From: CBDEGK01 sp965237855
GTDB taxonomy: Bacteria; Pseudomonadota; Gammaproteobacteria; Pseudomonadales; Halieaceae
DNA: 64,000 bases
NCBI GenBank assembly: GCA_965237855.1
Contig: CBDEGK010000003.1
Span: 496,001-560,000 of the forward strand
Reading direction: 5' to 3'
Shown here piece by piece: positions 1 through 8,215 of this stretch. The translations under genes and the position numbers were made by a program. The notes beneath the pieces are model-generated. The model ran no database searches and was not told where the DNA came from. It saw only the letters and a program-made list of their open reading frames with translations. Within the stretch, counting starts at the first letter, position 1. Each line of letters opens with the position of its first letter.

Positions 1-1511
1 CCATTCAATATCTGCACGCGCCGCCACCAGATGCACCACAGGAACTGATCGCCGAGGGCCGCCACCCCGCACAATTGCGACTCGCGTTGGAAGAACTGGT
101 GGCTCACAACCTGTCCCTGGAGAAACTGCGCCGACAACAACAATCTCATGGCGCGCCCAGGCTGGAACGCGGCATTGCACCGGTAGAGGAATTTGTCGAG
201 CAACTGCCCTTCGAATTAACCGCAGCACAGCAGCGAGTACGACAGGAGATCAGCGCAGATCTTTGCAGCGGTGTACCCATGTTGCGCCTGATGCAGGGCG
301 ACGTGGGCTCGGGTAAAACCGTGGTGGCCGCCTGCGCTGCCCTGCAGGCGATTGCCGCGGGCTACCAGGTGGCGATCATGGCACCCACCGAAATACTGTC
401 TGAACAGCACTGGCAAAGCTTCCAGGCCTGGTTTGAGCCCCTCGGCATTCAGCTGGTTTGGCTGACTGGGCGCCTCAAGGGTAAGCAGCGGCAAATAACC
501 CTGGAAACCCTCAGCAGTGGGAATGCCATGCTCGCCGTGGGCACCCACGCCCTGTTCCAGGAGGACGTCGCCTTCCAGAACCTTGGCCTGATCATCGTTG
601 ACGAGCAACACCGCTTTGGTGTCCACCAGCGTCTCAAACTCTCGGAAAAAGCAACGCCAGGAGATGGGCGCGCCCATCAGCTGGTCATGACCGCGACCCC
701 CATACCGCGAACCCTGTCAATGGTGGCGTATGCCGACCTCGACTGCTCTGTGATTGATGAGTTACCGCCTGGACGCATACCGGTGCAGACCGCGCTGGTG
801 GACAGTGATCGTCGCGACCAGGTGGTCGAGCGGGTCGCCGCCGCCTGCAGCGAGGGCCGCCAGGCCTATTGGGTCTGCACCCTGATTGAAGAATCCGACG
901 CGCTACAAGCGCAGGCGGCAGAAGCCACCCGTGACGAATTGCTCTTGGCGCTACCCGACATTGAAGTCGGCCTGGTACACGGGCGCCTCAAAGCCGCCGA
1001 TAAAGCCGCTATCATGGCCCGCTTTAAAACCGGTGAGATCCAGCTGCTGGTAGCCACCACGGTTATCGAGGTTGGCGTCGATGTCGCCAATGCCAGCCTG
1101 ATGATCATTGAAAACCCGGAGCGACTGGGACTCGCGCAATTACACCAATTGCGAGGTCGGGTCGGACGCGGTGCGGATGCCAGCCACTGTGTGTTGCTGT
1201 ACCAACTGCCTCTCGGACAACACAGCAAGGCGCGCCTGACGGCCATGCGCGAGAGTAGTGACGGTTTTTATATCGCCGAGCGGGACCTGGAATTACGTGG
1301 CCCGGGGGAAGTACTGGGTACCCGCCAAACCGGCCTGATGGAATTCCGCATTGCCAATATACAGTTGCACGCCCATCTGCTGGACGAAGTCAGGCGGCTG
1401 GCCGCACAAATGGCCGACGCTGATGGTCCTGTAATTGGGGCTGAAGGCTCTCAGGTCGACGCACTGATTCGGCGCTGGCTGGGCAGTTCCGAACGCTTCG
1501 CCACCGTTTAG
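1..1511 (+). CDS. recG: ATP-dependent DNA helicase RecG (5' truncated by window edge)
   Basis: Superfamily 2 helicase that remodels stalled forks and Holliday junctions. The reading frame is already open at base 3, so the N-terminal wedge domain lies outside the window and only about 500 C-terminal residues are present. Visible motifs are Walker A GDVGSGKT (near base 297), the RecG-specific DEQH box DEQHRFG (near base 600), TATPIPRT (motif III), and the C-terminal helicase motifs VATTVIEVGVDV and QLRGRVGRG. The fragment's first residues match the end of the wedge domain and the linker that follows it (ALEELVAHNLSL). The gene ends 4 bp inside the convergent DUF1415 gene. The identification is secure. 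Confidence 0.97.
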   Translation, partial: IQYLHAPPPDAPQELIAEGRHPAQLRLALEELVAHNLSLEKLRRQQQSHGAPRLERGIAPVEEFVEQLPFELTAAQQRVRQEISADLCSGVPMLRLMQGDVGSGKTVVAACAALQAIAAGYQVAIMAPTEILSEQHWQSFQAWFEPLGIQLVWLTGRLKGKQRQITLETLSSGNAMLAVGTHALFQEDVAFQNLGLIIVDEQHRFGVHQRLKLSEKATPGDGRAHQLVMTATPIPRTLSMVAYADLDCSVIDELPPGRIPVQTALVDSDRRDQVVERVAAACSEGRQAYWVCTLIEESDALQAQAAEATRDELLLALPDIEVGLVHGRLKAADKAAIMARFKTGEIQLLVATTVIEVGVDVANASLMIIENPERLGLAQLHQLRGRVGRGADASHCVLLYQLPLGQHSKARLTAMRESSDGFYIAERDLELRGPGEVLGTRQTGLMEFRIANIQLHAHLLDEVRRLAAQMADADGPVIGAEGSQVDALIRRWLGSSERFATV

Positions 1512-2053
1512 TCTGCTTGCAGGCCCGCCCACAGGGCTTGCACCGCGCTGTTACCCATCGCTTCCAGGCGCTCAATATTGCGGCCGGGAATGGCCTCCGG
1601 ATCCGGGTATGTGGCCAGTACCCGGGACATCACCCCCTCGCGGAGAATATGCAGAACCGGCAGTGGGCTACGGTTAGTGTAGTTCCCCAGAGCCCCCGCA
1701 GACTCTGACTCAAACTGATATTGGGGGTGGAAGCTGGCAAGCTGAAACTGATCCTCCAGAGCCGCCTTCTCGAGCAGCTGTTGAGCCATATCCACGAAAT
1801 CCAGGTAGTCTTCGAATTCACCCAGGCCGGCGCTAAATACCAGCAGCGTGGTGGAGATTTCAGTTTCAGAGTGGGACTGTATCCGGTCCAGTTCTGACAG
1901 AAAGTCGCGCAGGCAGGCCTCGGCGTCGAGGGCCGTGGAGTCAGCAATTCTTAGGGAGTTGTCCCGCACCACCGGTGCGGCGAAAGGGCAGAGCTCCAGC
2001 GCCAACACACAATCTGTGAGCCAGCGCCGGGTCAGTTGGACGGCATCAGCCAA
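1508..2053 (-). CDS. DUF1415 family protein
   Basis: Conserved proteobacterial protein of unknown function, about 181 residues, which is the usual family size. The family signature near the N-terminus is visible (RRWLTDCVLALELCPFA), as is the later block FHPQYQFE. The open frame runs further upstream, but that part lies entirely inside the rubredoxin-reductase gene. I chose the TTG at 2053 because it starts just before the recognisable domain. It overlaps the upstream stop by 8 bp, and an AAGGAG sits about 13 bases upstream, a rather long spacing. The overlap suggests translational coupling to the rubredoxin gene. No function is claimed. Confidence 0.8.
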   Translation of the reverse strand: MADAVQLTRRWLTDCVLALELCPFAAPVVRDNSLRIADSTALDAEACLRDFLSELDRIQSHSETEISTTLLVFSAGLGEFEDYLDFVDMAQQLLEKAALEDQFQLASFHPQYQFESESAGALGNYTNRSPLPVLHILREGVMSRVLATYPDPEAIPGRNIERLEAMGNSAVQALWAGLQAD

Positions 2054-3416
2054 GGATAGCTGGCAGCTCCTTCTGCAGGGCCATCTTGTCCTTGGTGGCA
2101 GCGCCGGTGAGAGCAAAGCCGAGCAGGTCACCAGCGCCGTTGCGGAATTCCGCTTTGACGCTGTTGCCCTCTTCCTCAATCGCCCACTCTCCCTCAGTCC
2201 CGGGGGCTATGGGTGATACCACCACCGGGCAGGCCGGGGTCTTAATGGTCACTGGCATAGCGGGATAAGCCACTTCCGTGGGCTCGCCCGCCAGAGTTTT
2301 ACCCAGCGCCCGAGCAGCGGCCATCAGAGGTGCAACAAACACCAGCACATGACCAGCCACTTCCGCACAATCACCTATGGCATAGACATTCTTGGCGCTG
2401 GTCTCAAGCAGGCGGTTGGTCACAATGCCGCGATTGGTTTCGAGGCCGGCATCCTGGGCCAGCGCGGTGCGCGGACGCACACCCACCGCGGAAATAACCA
2501 TATCGGCGGCAATGGTGTCGCCGCTGTTAAGCGTCACTACCACACCGCTATCGGCCTGGTTCACCTCGGTCACCAGTGGACCAAAATGGAAGGTAGCGCC
2601 CTTCTCCTCCAGTGCGCGCTGCACCGCCTTGCCCGCCGCTTCCGGTAACAGGGTCGGCAGGCAATAGGCCAGCGGATCAACCGTTTCTACCTCGAAACCA
2701 CCGTTGAGCAGATCGTTGGTGAACTCACAACCGATCAGACCACCGCCTATGATGCAGACTTTCTTAACCTCATTCTTGGCCACTGCCTTGCGAAAATCAT
2801 CGTAATCCAGCAGGTCGTTCACTGAGTAGATATGATCCTGAGCATCACCTTGGATAGGAGGCTGTATAACCTCTGCGCCAATAGTAAGCACTAACTTACT
2901 GTAATGAATCGCTGTCTCCGCGTCGCCCACTTTGATCAGCTGGTTTTCCGTATCGATGTGATTGACGTGAGTCATGGTCCAGACGCTGGCCTTGAGCTGT
3001 TTGCCCATACTACCGGCATCCAACTGGGCCAGATCATCGGCGCTGGTGTCCTTGGTGTATCCGGTCGACAGCATCGGCTTGGAATAGGAGCGGCCGTCAT
3101 CTGAGGTGATCAGGACTAACGGCGTGTCGCTGTCGTGCTTGCGAAATTCCTTGGCCAGGCCATAGCCCGCCAGTCCGGTGCCGAGGATCACCACCGGCGC
3201 GTGGACTTCGTCCGCCACCGGCTCCTCGTGGTGGGGAATGGTCTCTACTGGCGCCTCTTCGATCAGCTCAAAATCTTCCTTGCCGACACCACAATCTGGA
3301 CACAACCAGTCTTCCGGCACATCTTCCCACTTGGTGCCCGGCGCAATGCCGTCATCCGGCCAACCCTTGGCTTCATCGTAAACCAGGCCACAGACAATAC
3401 ATTCCCATTTACTCAT
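2046..3416 (-). CDS. rubredoxin / NAD(P)H:rubredoxin reductase fusion
   Basis: A 456-residue flavoprotein with an N-terminal rubredoxin. Residues 1-50 hold the four iron-ligand cysteines in two CxxC pairs (C6, C9, C39, C42). An acidic/proline linker follows, then from about residue 74 an FAD/NAD-dependent oxidoreductase (GTGLAGYG dinucleotide fold, a second GGGLIGCE fold near the middle, and the FAD-closing YAIGDCAEV block). In Pseudomonas the equivalent rubA and rubB are separate genes that pass electrons from NADH to alkane hydroxylase or to oxygen-stress reactions. Here donor and carrier are in one chain. The start was set at the Met just before the rubredoxin fold; an upstream in-frame extension lacks homology. 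No alkane hydroxylase is present nearby, so the electron acceptor is unknown. Confidence 0.9.
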   Translation of the reverse strand: MSKWECIVCGLVYDEAKGWPDDGIAPGTKWEDVPEDWLCPDCGVGKEDFELIEEAPVETIPHHEEPVADEVHAPVVILGTGLAGYGLAKEFRKHDSDTPLVLITSDDGRSYSKPMLSTGYTKDTSADDLAQLDAGSMGKQLKASVWTMTHVNHIDTENQLIKVGDAETAIHYSKLVLTIGAEVIQPPIQGDAQDHIYSVNDLLDYDDFRKAVAKNEVKKVCIIGGGLIGCEFTNDLLNGGFEVETVDPLAYCLPTLLPEAAGKAVQRALEEKGATFHFGPLVTEVNQADSGVVVTLNSGDTIAADMVISAVGVRPRTALAQDAGLETNRGIVTNRLLETSAKNVYAIGDCAEVAGHVLVFVAPLMAAARALGKTLAGEPTEVAYPAMPVTIKTPACPVVVSPIAPGTEGEWAIEEEGNSVKAEFRNGAGDLLGFALTGAATKDKMALQKELPAILG

Positions 3417-3484
3417 TTTGACACTCGCTTTTCCTGTGCACGCGAAGTGAGCATGCACTTACTCAAACCATAGAAATTCGGAGG

Positions 3485-3531
3485 CAACACTATAATGTTG
3501 TGTAAAAAATGTGCAAGGGCTAAACAGCCCT
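3485..3531. promoter_or_regulatory. inverted repeats between the rubredoxin and ubiC genes
   Basis: The divergent spacer (3417-3584) contains two dyads. The first is CAACA-6-TGTTG at 3485-3500, centred on a TATAAT-like sequence. The second is the perfect hairpin AGGGCT-aaac-AGCCCT at 3516-3531, with outer TGC/GCA arms. The first dyad overlaps a possible minus-strand -10 (TATAGT), so it could be an operator for the rubredoxin gene. No known regulator site is recognised. Confidence 0.35.
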
Positions 3532-3584
3532 GAGCACAGAAAAGTGGCATTCACAGTTCAGCATATGGCACAATCGGCGCCGCT

Positions 3585-4154
3585 GTGACTACCCAACTTT
3601 CTCAAAGCGAACCCTCCTGGCGACCCCGGTTCCACTACCGCCAGCTCGAGTTGCCTGCCACTACCCGGCGCTGGCTGCTGGACCAGGGTTCCCTGACTGA
3701 CCACCTGGTTCGAACCAGCGGCGGTCAATTTCGGGTCGAGCGCCTGTTCCAGGGCTGGCGGGTACCGAAACTCTCGGAGCAACGCCTGCTACACATGAAG
3801 CCTCGCCAGGTAGCGCTGATACGAGAGGTGGCGCTGCACTGCCAGGGACAACCCTGGGTTTTTGCCCGCAGTGTTATTCCCCTGGCCACCCTGCAGGGTC
3901 CATTGGGGTATTTGCGTAAACTACAGAGTCAGTCCCTGGGCAGCCTGCTGTTCAAACACAGCAACCTCGGTCGCAGCCCGTTCGAACTGGCCCTGCTGCC
4001 CCCTCAACACCACTACATGCCCCCCCATTTGCGCCAGGATGAGCCAGCCTGGGGTCGACGTTCCCGCTTTACGGTGAACAGGCATCACCTGATAGTCAGC
4101 GAGGTGTTCCTGCACACATTCCAGCCATGGCTGGAGCAAAGCGATTCGGTGTAA
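3585..4154 (+). CDS. ubiC: chorismate pyruvate-lyase UbiC
   Basis: Converts chorismate to 4-hydroxybenzoate and pyruvate, the first committed step of ubiquinone synthesis. It has 189 residues; family members run about 165-190. Family features are visible: the conserved Arg in WVFARSVIP, the SLGSLLF block and the C-terminal Glu in LIVSEVFL. These correspond to the three residues that line the product pocket in the E. coli enzyme. The start is GTG at 3585, because an upstream ATG at 3565 runs into a stop after seven codons. It lies directly upstream of ubiA, the next enzyme of the pathway, separated by 10 bp. Confidence 0.93.
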   Translation: MTTQLSQSEPSWRPRFHYRQLELPATTRRWLLDQGSLTDHLVRTSGGQFRVERLFQGWRVPKLSEQRLLHMKPRQVALIREVALHCQGQPWVFARSVIPLATLQGPLGYLRKLQSQSLGSLLFKHSNLGRSPFELALLPPQHHYMPPHLRQDEPAWGRRSRFTVNRHHLIVSEVFLHTFQPWLEQSDSV

Positions 4155-4164
4155 GCTAAGCTCT

Positions 4165-5058
4165 GTGACAGACACCACCACACCAGCTGGCAACCGCCTG
4201 CACGCATACCTGGACCTGATTCGCTTTAATCGGCCGATTGGCACGCTGTTGTTGCTCTGGCCTACCCTGACCGCTCTCTGGATTGCCTCCGATGGCGTTC
4301 CCGATACCAGCCTGTTGATAATTTTCGTGTTGGGGACCTTTTTAACCCGCTCAGCTGGCTGCGTGGTCAATGACCTCGCCGATCGCCATCTCGACGGCAG
4401 CGTGGCGCGCACAGAGGCGCGCCCGCTGGTGACCGGCCAGGTCAGCCCCAGCGAAGCCCTGGCACTGGCAGCCACCCTCGGGCTGCTCGCCTTGGTGCTG
4501 GTGCTATTCACCAACAACCTGACCATATTTCTGTCCTTCGCCGCCGTGGCATTGGCCAGCAGTTACCCTTTCATGAAACGTATCACCCATCTACCGCAAC
4601 TGGTATTGGGCGCGGCATTTTCCTGGGGCATTCCCATGAGCTTCGCGGCAGCGCGCAATGAACTCCCGGCGGAGCTGTGGTTGCTGTTCATCGCCAACCT
4701 GTTGTGGACCACCGCCTATGACACCGAGTACGCCATGGTAGACCGGAGCGACGATCGCAAGGCGGGGATCAAGTCCACCGCCATCCTGTTTGGCGACATG
4801 GACAAGGCCATGATTGGCGCGCTGCAGTTGTTTACCATCCTGGCCCTGTGGCTGGCGGGCCAGCGCTTTGAGTTGGGCATGTTCTATTTCCTGTCACTGT
4901 TGATCGCGGCAGGTCTGTTTGGCTACCAGCAATACCTCATTCGCGATCGCGCCAGCGAAGCCTGTTTCCAGGCCTTCTTACACAACAACTACGTCGGCCT
5001 GGTGGTGTTTGCCGGCGTCGTATTGCACTACGGGCTACACAGTGCCAATGCCAGCTGA
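4165..5058 (+). CDS. ubiA: 4-hydroxybenzoate octaprenyltransferase UbiA
   Basis: Integral membrane prenyltransferase that attaches the polyprenyl tail to 4-hydroxybenzoate. It has 297 residues and about eight to nine hydrophobic helices. Both Asp-rich Mg-diphosphate motifs are visible: NDLADRHLD after the second helix, and DRSDDRKAGIKS near the middle. The start is GTG at 4165 (MTDTTTPAG), just before the typical LxLIRFNRPIGT segment. The pairing with ubiC is common in gammaproteobacteria. The 3' end overlaps the next gene by 11 bp, which suggests co-transcription with it. Confidence 0.96.
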   Translation: MTDTTTPAGNRLHAYLDLIRFNRPIGTLLLLWPTLTALWIASDGVPDTSLLIIFVLGTFLTRSAGCVVNDLADRHLDGSVARTEARPLVTGQVSPSEALALAATLGLLALVLVLFTNNLTIFLSFAAVALASSYPFMKRITHLPQLVLGAAFSWGIPMSFAAARNELPAELWLLFIANLLWTTAYDTEYAMVDRSDDRKAGIKSTAILFGDMDKAMIGALQLFTILALWLAGQRFELGMFYFLSLLIAAGLFGYQQYLIRDRASEACFQAFLHNNYVGLVVFAGVVLHYGLHSANAS

Positions 5059-6211
5059 CAGCCTGGAAATTCACTTCCTGACCAGCCTGCAGGAAATATC
5101 GGCGCAGCGCTGGAATGCCCTGGCGGGCACCGATTACCCCTTCCTGCGTCACGAATTCCTGGACCTGCTGGAACAATCCGGCTGTTGCGACCGAGCCAGT
5201 GGCTGGCAACCCTGTCACGCCACCCTATACCGGGGCGACCAACTGATCGCGCTGATGCCCCTGTATCTGAAATCCCACTCCTACGGGGAGTATGTGTTTG
5301 ACTGGAGTTGGGCCGATGCCTGGCAGCGCAGTGGTCTCAACTATTACCCCAAACTAGTCACCGCTGCGCCCTTTACCCCGGCCACAGGCCCGCGCCTGTG
5401 CCTGGCACCCGGCGAGGATAAAGCTGCGGTCTATGCCTGGCTGCTGCAGGCCATTCGCCAATTTGCGCAGGAAAATGGCATTTCGTCCTGGCATGTACTG
5501 TTTCCCAGTATCGAGGATGGCGAGCTATTGCAGGGCATGGGCACCAGCCTGCGCATTGCCAGCCAGTTTCACTGGTTCAACGAGGGCTACGCCTGCTTCG
5601 ATGACTTTCTAGCCAGCTTCAACAGCCGCAAGCGTAAGAGCCTGAAGCGGGAGCGGCGCCGGGTACAAGAACAGGGCATTGAACTGCGTGTACTTGAGGG
5701 AGAGGCTATTAGCGCGGTGGACTGGGAGCGTTTCTACCAGTTCTACCAGATGACCTATGCCAAACGCAGTGGCCACGGCGGTTACCTGAATCGGGCATTT
5801 TTTCTCGGCCTGGCTGATGCCATCCCCACGCATTGCGTGATGGTGCTGGCTTATCAAAAAGACCGCGCGGTTGCCGGTGCCCTGTATTTTCGCTCCTCAG
5901 ACACCTTGTTCGGTCGCTACTGGGGTTGTGAGCAGGAACTGGATTGCCTGCACTTTGAAGCCTGCTATTACCAGGGCATTGAGTACTGCATTCGCCACGA
6001 GCTGCAGCGCTTTGACCCCGGTGCCCAGGGCGAGCACAAAATTCAGCGCGGCTTTACGCCCATTAAAACCTGCTCCAATCACTGGATCGCCGACGAACGA
6101 CTGCGCGCGGCCATCGAGGATTTTACCGAGCGCGAACAGCCACAGATTGAAAGCTATATCGACAGCGCCTCTGACTACCTGCCTTTCAGGCAGCCGAGAT
6201 CACCAGACTGA
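5048..6211 (+). CDS. FemAB-like N-acyltransferase (DUF482/PF04339 type)
   Basis: A 387-residue protein that matches in style the COG3146 'putative N-acyltransferase' family of the GNAT superfamily (blocks PFLRHEFLDLLE, SFNSRKRKSLKRERR, RYWGCEQELDCLHFEACYYQGIEYCI and PGAQGEHKIQRGF). The substrate is unknown for the family. The start is the ATG at 5048, overlapping the ubiA stop by 11 bp; a longer frame upstream lies only in ubiA. The translational overlap suggests expression with ubiCA, but no role in quinone synthesis is established. The 3' end overlaps the convergent DUF938 gene by 26 bp. Confidence 0.85.
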   Translation: MPADSLEIHFLTSLQEISAQRWNALAGTDYPFLRHEFLDLLEQSGCCDRASGWQPCHATLYRGDQLIALMPLYLKSHSYGEYVFDWSWADAWQRSGLNYYPKLVTAAPFTPATGPRLCLAPGEDKAAVYAWLLQAIRQFAQENGISSWHVLFPSIEDGELLQGMGTSLRIASQFHWFNEGYACFDDFLASFNSRKRKSLKRERRRVQEQGIELRVLEGEAISAVDWERFYQFYQMTYAKRSGHGGYLNRAFFLGLADAIPTHCVMVLAYQKDRAVAGALYFRSSDTLFGRYWGCEQELDCLHFEACYYQGIEYCIRHELQRFDPGAQGEHKIQRGFTPIKTCSNHWIADERLRAAIEDFTEREQPQIESYIDSASDYLPFRQPRSPD

Positions 6212-6809
6212 GCTTTTGCCAAACCAGGATACGGTTGTTGGCGGGCATGGCGAAGTCGTCCTGCAGGCGGTAGCCCGCGTTGCGAGCCAGCCCGTCCACT
6301 GCCTCGAAGTCGCGAATGGCGCTGTCCGGACTCTGCTGCGCCAACCACTGGTCAAAGCGCGCGTTACTGTCACTGGTGTACTCGCCGCCATAGTTGAAAG
6401 GGCCATAGATCACCAGCAGATTGCCGCTGCGAGCGTGCTCGGCCAACCACTCAAACAATAACTCAACGGCAGACCAGGCCATGATATGCAGGCTATTTGC
6501 TGTGAAGATGGCATCGCCAATCTGCAGGGACCAGGGCCGCTGGCGAACATCCAGGGCCTGCGGCGCAGCCAGGTTGGTGCCGTTGTAGTCCTCGCACCAC
6601 TGCTGAACCCCGGGCAGGTTTTCTGCCAGGTCGCTGGGTTGCCAGTTTAGATGGGGTAACTGCTCAGCAAAGAAGCGCGCGTGTTGGCCGGTGCCACTGC
6701 CCAGTTCCAGCACTTCCCCGACATCAGCCAGTACTTCGACCAATATCTGCAGGATGGGTTGTTGGTTGTTGGCGCAGGCTTGTGAAAAGGGCCGCTGCAC
6801 CGCACTCAC
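6186..6809 (-). CDS. DUF938 family SAM-dependent methyltransferase
   Basis: A 207-residue class I methyltransferase-fold protein. The SAM-binding glycine motif is ELGSGTGQH near residue 35, followed by the DUF938 signatures NSLHIMAW and YGPFNYGGEYTSDSNARFD. The substrate is unknown. It starts at GTG 6809, overlapping the yaaA stop by 4 bp (GTGA), so the two genes are probably translated from one message. The C-terminus overlaps the convergent acyltransferase gene. Confidence 0.88.
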   Translation of the reverse strand: MSAVQRPFSQACANNQQPILQILVEVLADVGEVLELGSGTGQHARFFAEQLPHLNWQPSDLAENLPGVQQWCEDYNGTNLAAPQALDVRQRPWSLQIGDAIFTANSLHIMAWSAVELLFEWLAEHARSGNLLVIYGPFNYGGEYTSDSNARFDQWLAQQSPDSAIRDFEAVDGLARNAGYRLQDDFAMPANNRILVWQKLSLVISAA

Positions 6810-7579
6810 GCCGTCTCGCGGGTAAACACCACCTCGCGGGCACTAGATTCAGCTTTGTTGTAGCGATAACCGTCCTTTCTAAACTTCTTGAGGCCGGCGA
6901 CGTCCTGCAGGCGTTTATCCAGGATATAACGCATCATTTGGCCCCGCGCCTTCTTGGCAAAGAAGCTGATCACCTTGTATTTACCGTTTTTCAGGTCTTT
7001 GAACACCGGTGTGACAATATCGGCGTTAAGCGACCTGGGCTTAACGGCCCTGAAATATTCGTTGGAAGCGAGGTTGACCAGCAGCTCCGCCTCGATCGAT
7101 TTCAGCTGGGCGTTCAGTCTGTCCGTGATCTCCTCGCCCCAGAATTCATAGAGATTTTTGCCGCCGCTATTGGCAAACTTCAAACCCATTTCCAGCCGGT
7201 AGGGCTGCATCAGGTCGAGGGGTCGCAAAACACCGTAGAGGCCGGAAAGAATACGCAAGTGCTTCTGTGCATAATCAAAATCCGCCGCCTTCATGCTATC
7301 GGCATCCAAGCCGGTGTACACATCTCCCTTGAACGCCAGGATAGACTGCTTGGCATTGTCCCGGGTAAACGGCTCACCCCAGTTCATGAAGCGCTCATGA
7401 TTGAGTTGAGCCAGCTTCTCACTCACCCCCATCAACTTCTGGATCCCTTCCGGGTTCAGCTGGCGGGCATTGGCCACCAACTGCCTCGATTGTGCCAACA
7501 GCTGGGGCTGTGTGGTTTTACGGGTGACCGGCGCGGAAACATAGTCCAGGGTCTTGGCCGGTGAGATGACAATCAACAT
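6806..7579 (-). CDS. yaaA: peroxide stress protein YaaA
   Basis: A 257-residue member of the YaaA/DUF328 family, which in E. coli limits free intracellular iron and protects DNA under peroxide stress. The N-terminus MLIVISPAKTLDY and the internal KGDVYTGLDA and ILSGLYGVLRPLDLMQPYRLEMG blocks are diagnostic. The length is that of the E. coli protein. It is the first gene of a two-gene unit with the DUF938 methyltransferase. No OxyR-type site was recognised upstream. Confidence 0.95.
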   Translation of the reverse strand: MLIVISPAKTLDYVSAPVTRKTTQPQLLAQSRQLVANARQLNPEGIQKLMGVSEKLAQLNHERFMNWGEPFTRDNAKQSILAFKGDVYTGLDADSMKAADFDYAQKHLRILSGLYGVLRPLDLMQPYRLEMGLKFANSGGKNLYEFWGEEITDRLNAQLKSIEAELLVNLASNEYFRAVKPRSLNADIVTPVFKDLKNGKYKVISFFAKKARGQMMRYILDKRLQDVAGLKKFRKDGYRYNKAESSAREVVFTRETA

Positions 7580-7621
7580 AATCAGAATATTCCAGGTTCG
7601 GTTAATTTCAGCAAGCTGCGG

Positions 7622-7652
7622 TTGGGTAGCAAAGGTATCGCCGCGCTATAAT
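7622..7652 (+). promoter_or_regulatory. possible promoter of the TRAP dctQM genes
   Basis: A perfect TATAAT at 7647-7652 lies 39 bases before the dctQ start. TTGGGT at 7622 could serve as -35, but the spacing is 19, so activator help may be needed. Confidence 0.35.
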
Positions 7653-7690
7653 ACTCCCCTCAACAATAATCAAAAAGACAACAACTAACC

Positions 7691-8215
7691 ATGTCCTTCC
7701 TGCGGGCCCTGATCCGTATCATCGATCGCTACACAGAGCGCTGCGGCAACCTGCTGGCCTGGCTGTGCCTGGCCATGACCCTGGTCACCTGCGGCGTGGT
7801 ATTTCTGCGCTACGGTTTTGGCATCGGCTCGGTGGCTAGTCAGGAATCGGTGACCTACATGCATGCCTCGCTGTTCATGCTGGCCGCCGCATTCACCCTC
7901 AAACGGGGCGGCCATGTGCGGGTAGACATTTTTTATCGGACATTCTCCCCGCGGACTCAGGCCTGGATCAACAGCATTGGTGCGATTGTGTTCCTGCTGC
8001 CTTTCTGTGCCTTTGTGATCGGTGCCAGCTGGCAGTTTGTCGGCGACGCCTGGGCCATCCGCGAGGCCTCTGCTGAGCCCGGCGGCATCCCGGCAATCTA
8101 CCTGCTGAAAACGCTGATTCCCCTGCTGGCCGTGAACCTGGGCCTGCAAGGGTTCGCCGAACTGCTGCGCAATGCGCTGTTCCTTGTCCAGGAACATGAG
8201 CAGGAGCAGGGCTAG
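7691..8215 (+). CDS. TRAP transporter small permease subunit (DctQ type)
   Basis: A 174-residue membrane protein with four predicted helices, the topology of the small subunit of tripartite ATP-independent periplasmic transporters. A family-typical segment is the ESVTYMHASLFMLAAAF helix followed by GGHVRVDIFY. The stop codon overlaps the GTG start of the large permease (TAGTG), so the two subunits are translationally coupled. These transporters use the sodium or proton gradient and need a periplasmic binding protein; the likely one is encoded on the opposite strand at 11.7-12.9 kb. The substrate cannot be read from sequence. Confidence 0.9.
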   Translation: MSFLRALIRIIDRYTERCGNLLAWLCLAMTLVTCGVVFLRYGFGIGSVASQESVTYMHASLFMLAAAFTLKRGGHVRVDIFYRTFSPRTQAWINSIGAIVFLLPFCAFVIGASWQFVGDAWAIREASAEPGGIPAIYLLKTLIPLLAVNLGLQGFAELLRNALFLVQEHEQEQG

